A stretch of DNA of 64,000 nt from JAAYUJ01 sp963698165. Its GTDB lineage: Bacteria; Desulfobacterota; Syntrophobacteria; Syntrophobacterales; Syntrophobacteraceae. The DNA lies in contig CAVOPT010000010.1 of assembly GCA_963698165.1 (NCBI GenBank), positions 62,001 to 126,000 of the forward strand, in the 5' to 3' direction. A program made the translations under genes and the position numbers. Of the stretch, positions 60,066 through 64,000 are shown one piece after another; the first letter of the stretch is position 1; every line of letters starts with the position of its first letter. The notes under the pieces are model-generated. The model searched no databases and was not told the DNA's origin. It worked only from the letters and a program-made list of their open reading frames with translations.

Positions 60066-60659
60066 CTACTGCCTCCTCTTCATGCGCAGAACTTCTCTCT
60101 GCTTCTCAAAGACGAATTTGGCGATCTTGTCCCGAATCTCTTCATCGATGGACGTGAATTCGATACAGGTGAGGTATTTGCCCTCCTCCGTTTTCTCCGT
60201 CCTCACCACGACACCATACAGATAGAAGACGACATACGGCAACGTGGGGAGCATCATCTTGACCTCCAGCGCATCCCCAATTCCGTATTCGATCTGTAAC
60301 GGGGCACGAACACCTCCGGCACTGATATTCACGGGAGTCGACTGTAGCGCGGAACACTCCCTGGTCTGCAGGGTCAGCAGGTTGAGGATCGTGTCGAGCT
60401 TCTTGTTAATGATTTTCAAGCACTCAGCCAGAGCGCTCTCTCCCACCTCGGGAAGTTGCTGGGTTTCGGTGAGCGCGGATTCCATGGGGGTTCGGGAGCG
60501 AAGCTTCAGGCCCTCTTCCTCAGAAACAAGACGCACTTCAAAAGGAATGGATGCGTCCACCCTGGAGTATTCGCGCATCTGGACAAAACAGGTGTCCCTT
60601 TCCGTCCTGCCTTCACTGTCTTCGATTTGACATTCTGTTCGGGTAGGCGAGTCGCTCAC
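60066..60659 (-). CDS. PilZ-domain protein
   Basis: A 197-residue protein with GTG start at 60659 (AGGAGG upstream; open frame to 60797). The PilZ signature is REYSRVDASIPFEVRL (an RxxxR-like start) and NISAGGVRA, with a central helical linker. PilZ proteins bind c-di-GMP and often act on flagellar function (YcgR-type). Located 9 bp before motA, it probably adjusts stator activity, which is inference from context. Confidence 0.85.
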   Translation of the reverse strand: MSDSPTRTECQIEDSEGRTERDTCFVQMREYSRVDASIPFEVRLVSEEEGLKLRSRTPMESALTETQQLPEVGESALAECLKIINKKLDTILNLLTLQTRECSALQSTPVNISAGGVRAPLQIEYGIGDALEVKMMLPTLPYVVFYLYGVVVRTEKTEEGKYLTCIEFTSIDEEIRDKIAKFVFEKQREVLRMKRRQ

Positions 60660-61271
60660 AGCCGTATCTTCCTCCTTGAATTCCTTCTCTGAAAACCAAT
60701 GCAATCCGTTGAAGACTGCAAAACACCATGCAGGGGCATGGGTCGCCCTGGTCTCTGGGATTAGGTCAAACCTTTGACTGAACCCATTGCAACACACGGC
60801 CTGCTGTCAAATCTTTTGACACCTCACGGCATCCCACTTTGGAAAGCTTTTGCGCAAGTCCCATGGGGAGAGGCGATGGGGAGTGGCCCAGGGCGTCGTC
60901 TTCGGGTTTTTTCATGAAACGGCTCCACTTAGAGGGTGTCCCAAAATGCGTAACCATTGTCTTTGGAGTCATTCCAGCGAAAGCGGGAATCCAGGCCTTT
61001 CAAGTTTCTCCAGGACCCCTTCCTGCGCGGGGGTGACGATTTGAGGAAGTCTTAACCCGGCAATCCCGGATCCTGGTTTCCTCCCCTTCCCGGCTTCCAC
61101 ATGAGAGCAAGGTTCGCGCCAAACTGCCTTTCGACGACGTGGGATTCCTGCGAACAGCGGGGTGCGCCAAGCAGGAAGCGGGAGGATTCAAGGGGAGGAG
61201 GACAAAAAAAAAGCGGCACTCCTGTCAGGGGCCGCTGAACACTGGGGGATGCGGGAAATCCCGGCTTTGCT
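60660..61271. other. gene-less region upstream of the motility operon and downstream of the CoA-transferase genes
   Basis: Contains the promoter region for the PilZ-motAB operon on the right side and the terminator at 61204-61236. No gene or RNA recognised. Confidence 0.5.
61204..61236 (-). terminator. rho-independent terminator after the CoA-transferase operon
   Basis: On the minus strand AGCGGC (61236-61231) pairs with GCCGCT (61217-61212), with an inner CCTG/CAGG pair, followed by a run of nine Ts (61212-61204). It lies 36 bp after the CoA-transferase beta gene. Confidence 0.85.
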
Positions 61272-62042
61272 TCAGCCGAGGTAGAATCCCGTCGGGTCGA
61301 TGCTCCTCAATGTGGTGAGCTCATCTTCGGAGGGTGTGGCAGTCTCTCTCAGGTCCTCGACAATCTTCAGGTCGAAGGAGCAGTTCGCCCGAATGCGCTC
61401 CACCGACTGCCCGGGAAAGTACTCGATGAGGCAGATCTCACCGGTGGCCTCATCGAACTTGTACACGCCCATGGTGCTCACGACCACCGACGGACCCCCA
61501 CCCGTCAGGCCGCCCCTCTGGCGCGAACCCTTCATGATCACGTGACCAGGGGTCGTGACGTAGTCGACCCGTTCCACAAACTTCTTGGGGTCCTGAGGCA
61601 TGATGGCGAGAACCCGCTTCCCGGAAGTGGCCATGTCATTGGCCCCGCCACTGCCCGCGAAATAGGTGAAGGTTTCGGCCTCTTCCCAATTGCCCACGCC
61701 CGTCGAGTTGATATTTCCATATTTGTCGATCTGTGCACCCCCGATGAACGCCACGTCCACTTCCCCCCGTTGAAGGGCGGCCATGGTGGCGAGCATGCCG
61801 AAAGTCGCGTCGCCGCCACAGAAAAGGGCCGGATCATCCACGGTGATGGCCAGGCCGGGGGGGGCCGTGGCACGGATGGAGCCTCCTTCCGTGAGCAGTA
61901 TCATGTTGGGTGCATGGGTCGCCATGGCAAAACTGACCGTGATGAGGGGGAGCCCCACCCCGGCGAAAACCACCTCCCCGTCCTTGATTTCCTTGGCACA
62001 GCGCACGACCATCAACTCAGAAAGCTTGTAGTTCCTATACAT
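61272..62042 (-). CDS. CoA-transferase beta subunit (GctB-like)
   Basis: A 256-residue subunit of a family I CoA-transferase similar to glutaconate CoA-transferase subunit B. The catalytic Glu lies in MILLTEGGSI (Glu52), the position of the thioester-forming Glu in GctB. Other family segments: GEVDVAFIGGAQIDKYGNINST and FAGSGGANDMA. ATG 62042 has GAGGAG. It follows the alpha gene at 34 bp. Substrate (a dicarboxyl-CoA, aryl-CoA or acyl-CoA) is not defined by sequence. Confidence 0.88.
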   Translation of the reverse strand: MYRNYKLSELMVVRCAKEIKDGEVVFAGVGLPLITVSFAMATHAPNMILLTEGGSIRATAPPGLAITVDDPALFCGGDATFGMLATMAALQRGEVDVAFIGGAQIDKYGNINSTGVGNWEEAETFTYFAGSGGANDMATSGKRVLAIMPQDPKKFVERVDYVTTPGHVIMKGSRQRGGLTGGGPSVVVSTMGVYKFDEATGEICLIEYFPGQSVERIRANCSFDLKIVEDLRETATPSEDELTTLRSIDPTGFYLG

Positions 62043-62075
62043 ACAGTCTCCTCGGGGGCAGTCGACGGGCAAGCA

Positions 62076-63074
62076 TCACGCCTTGATGCGTTGGTCGGTG
62101 TACTGGGGCACCCCTTTCCAGATGGCAGGGTCATGGTAGCCGTACTCTATGTCCATCATGGGCTTGAAGCCAAGCTTGGGCTTCAAACGGTCGAGGCCTT
62201 CCTGGCCGAACCTTTGAACGTATTTGTTCATGGTGGCGGCATGATCCTCACAGCAGAAGATCCACTCGTCCAGGAAATGAGGAAGGAGTTGCTCGTTGCG
62301 TTCGTACTTTCCCTGATATTGACAGAATCGGATGTCGACTCCGTAGAAACCTCGGCACGCGGAAGGGTGCGCTCCCCACGGACAGTGAACCACCGCGAGG
62401 GTCTTGAAGTACGGCACGATGGTGCGGTCCGGGTCGCTTCTGACCATCTCCGGCTCCACAACCTCTTCCGCCGTCACGATGACTCCGCGTCTGGATCCCA
62501 TGCAGCCGAACTCATCCGTCACGCCGCGGGTTCCCCATGCCACCACGTTTCCCAGCCAGTCGGCCCGCTGGGCGTGGATGATCGCCACATCAGAGCGCCA
62601 CGCGCGGACAACGGGAATCTCCTCACCGGTAAAAGGGTCCTGCATGACGCGCAGGTCCTTCGTGTTGTGCCTGATCATGTCGCTGCCGATGTTTCCCCGA
62701 ACCGGAATGAAGGGAATACCAAGATAACCGGCGAGCAGAGCGCTGGTAGCACCAAAGTTCGAAATGTCGAGCCTCTTGAGTCTCCCGGCCTGGAACTCTC
62801 TTCGGATCGCATAAGGCGCCTTGACATACCAGTTCATGGCCCAGGCAAGGTGCATTTCACTGACGCACCCCGCCCCGACCAGAAGATCAAGGCCCCCCAC
62901 GTCGGTCGACGCGTTGAAGATGGTCAGGTCCTTTTTTCTCTGCCTGATGATTTCGTGGGTTATGGCCATCGGAACCATGATCTGAAATCCCCCGTAATAG
63001 ACCATGTCTCCGTCGTGAATGAAGCTCGACACCGCTTCCTTGAGCGTCATCCTCTTGTCTTCGGCTGTCGCCAT
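62076..63074 (-). CDS. CoA-transferase alpha subunit (GctA-like)
   Basis: A 332-residue alpha subunit: KMTLKEAVSSFIHDGDMVYYGGF, CVSEMHLAWAMNWYVKAP, LAGYLGIPFIPVRGNIGSDM, VAIIHAQRADWLGNVV. ATG 63074 with GGGAGG is preferred over the longer frame to 63146. Forms a heterodimer with the next gene. Confidence 0.88.
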   Translation of the reverse strand: MATAEDKRMTLKEAVSSFIHDGDMVYYGGFQIMVPMAITHEIIRQRKKDLTIFNASTDVGGLDLLVGAGCVSEMHLAWAMNWYVKAPYAIRREFQAGRLKRLDISNFGATSALLAGYLGIPFIPVRGNIGSDMIRHNTKDLRVMQDPFTGEEIPVVRAWRSDVAIIHAQRADWLGNVVAWGTRGVTDEFGCMGSRRGVIVTAEEVVEPEMVRSDPDRTIVPYFKTLAVVHCPWGAHPSACRGFYGVDIRFCQYQGKYERNEQLLPHFLDEWIFCCEDHAATMNKYVQRFGQEGLDRLKPKLGFKPMMDIEYGYHDPAIWKGVPQYTDQRIKA

Positions 63075-63417
63075 TTTCCCCTCCCAAAGGCTACCAGGAA
63101 ATGCAGCGAAAGTGTGATCTCCAGCGGAAATGACCGCCGGTGGCATTGGGATTCAGGGCCGCCACCGGGCCCCCTCCGCCGAGGATTCACCAGTCTTTCA
63201 TGGACAGCTCAAGGGAGAGCCGATGAGAGATCAAAGACGAGACAAGGTTCGCCTGGCATGGCACGGAGAGGAGAGAAGTGGACGCGGCTGAACCGGGCTG
63301 CAGGCAACGCTGTCAATGGACTGGCACTGATGGATCATGAACCGCAAAAAAGGAACCGGGAAAGGCAAGGCTCCCCCGGTTCCCTTGTTTCGCACTATCC
63401 TTTAGGCTCTTTCAATC
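63075..63417. other. spacer between two CoA-transferase gene sets
   Basis: No gene. It holds a terminator for the upstream partial gene (63344-63383, minus strand) and the promoter region of the following alpha-beta pair. Confidence 0.55.
63344..63383 (-). terminator. rho-independent terminator
   Basis: On the minus strand GGAACCGG (63383-63376) pairs with CCGGTTCC (63359-63352), followed by TTTTTT. It ends the CoA-transferase transcript coming from the right edge, 35 bp after its stop. Confidence 0.85.
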
Positions 63418-64000
63418 CTATTGCTCCACGATCTTCCTCTTGAGGAAGAAGCCTTCCGTGTCGCACTTCTTCTGGAGCAGATAGAGGTCGTGCTCCGTGG
63501 GGACCTGCATCTCTTTCACGTCGGGTGAGATGATCAGATCGAAGTCCACGAGCTCTTGAATGGCTTCAGGGCTCTTGCCGGGCAGGTACTCGAGGAGCAT
63601 CATTCTCCTGGTCTTCTCGTCGAAGCCGAACAGGGCCTGGTTCGTGATGACGCGGTAGGGGCCGGCTCCCATGACGCCTGCTTTGAGACGATAATCGGGG
63701 GATCCGTCACCGAAACCGATGCTCGTGATGAAGTCCACCTTCTTCACAAAGCGCCGCTTTTCCAGGGCCATGATGGCAATGGTTTTCTCGCAGTTCGCGG
63801 CCATGGCACCCGCTCCGCCGCTACCGGGGAAGCGGACCCTCGGCTGGAGGTAATTCCCGCCTTCATAGGTCGAGCACACGTTGCCGTACATGTCGATCTG
63901 GGCGCCTCCGATGAACGCGTAGTCGGCATAGCCCCTCTGGGTGAGCTCGAAAACGGCGCACAAGCCCTTGGCGAAAACGGCCTTGCGGAAAGCCCTCGTG
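63418..64000 (-). CDS. second CoA-transferase beta subunit (GctB-like), partial at window end
   Basis: The C-terminal part of a second GctB-like subunit; the frame is open to the window edge, so the N-terminus with the catalytic Glu is outside. Visible: YADYAFIGGAQIDMYGNVCSTYEGG, PGSGGAGAMAAN, FGFDEKTRRMMLLEYLPGKSPE. It is about one-third identical by eye to the beta subunit at 61272, so these are two different CoA-transferases in a row. Confidence 0.85.
   Translation of the reverse strand, partial: TRAFRKAVFAKGLCAVFELTQRGYADYAFIGGAQIDMYGNVCSTYEGGNYLQPRVRFPGSGGAGAMAANCEKTIAIMALEKRRFVKKVDFITSIGFGDGSPDYRLKAGVMGAGPYRVITNQALFGFDEKTRRMMLLEYLPGKSPEAIQELVDFDLIISPDVKEMQVPTEHDLYLLQKKCDTEGFFLKRKIVEQ

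Noticed and set aside
61542..63443. 633-codon open frame on the plus strand
   Set aside because: Antisense to both CoA-transferase genes, which are certain; a shadow frame.

Overview
The window looks like chromosome of a GC-rich member of the Desulfobacterota (old Deltaproteobacteria), perhaps near the Syntrophobacterales. This is inferred from the style of the flanking genes: tandem CoA-transferase pairs, a histidine kinase with a Cys-rich linker, a rhodanese-ferritin fusion, a phosphatase-cysteine cluster fusion, MotAB and ThyX. No rRNA, tRNA or CRISPR array was recognised.

Left flank (1-16.1 kb): an acyltransferase, a sulfite-oxidase-type molybdoenzyme, a phosphatase fusion, a PhnD-like binding protein with a histidine kinase and response regulator, PrmA, a glutathionylspermidine-synthase-like ATP-grasp protein with a lipoprotein and a DUF350 membrane protein, a histone-deacetylase-family amidohydrolase coupled to a rhodanese-ferritin protein, and a pyrimidine nucleotide cluster (thyX, dimeric dUTPase with an apparent frameshift, tmk).

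Centre (16.1-about 52 kb): a sedentary chromosomal integron. Its integrase gene intI lies on the minus strand (21029 to 16126) and is cut inside the codons for the catalytic HTFRHSFA motif by a 3.48 kb Recombinase-In-Trio (RIT) element. That element has three overlapping tyrosine recombinase genes, 34-bp perfect inverted ends built from repeated 11-bp arms with 6-bp spacers, and a 6-bp target repeat. Upstream of intI lie a good candidate cassette promoter and the first cassette boundary (21262). About 30 kb of gene cassettes follow. Many cassettes can be proved from sequence because the 3' half-site of a cassette (R'', RYYYAAC) is complementary to the half-site at its own start (R', GTTRRRY). 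The cargo is rich in defence and addiction genes: a TIR protein, a two-gene methyltransferase plus PD-(D/E)XK nuclease cassette, a membrane protein with a TIR-like C-terminus, a decayed TIR-STAND-WD40 gene, a decayed Mrr nuclease, an AbiEii-like nucleotidyltransferase fragment, and toxin-antitoxin pairs (Doc, DUF433/DUF5615, HicAB, BrnTA, HigBA-like, DUF4160/DUF2442). Two IS66-family (ISBst12-like) copies with 8-bp target duplications and a frameshifted IS110 copy have landed in the array. Four cassette genes carry an in-frame TAG codon in an otherwise intact reading frame.

Right flank (52-64 kb): an alpha/beta hydrolase and a secreted protein (possibly still cassette-borne), a FemAB/GNAT-like protein, an M20 dipeptidase, an Old Yellow Enzyme, motA-motB with a PilZ protein, and two CoA-transferase gene sets, the second running off the window end.

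Working model: the integron once collected stress and defence cassettes; the RIT insertion removed the integrase catalytic C-terminus, so the array is probably frozen and decaying by IS insertion, deletion and nonsense mutation, unless the RIT element can excise precisely.
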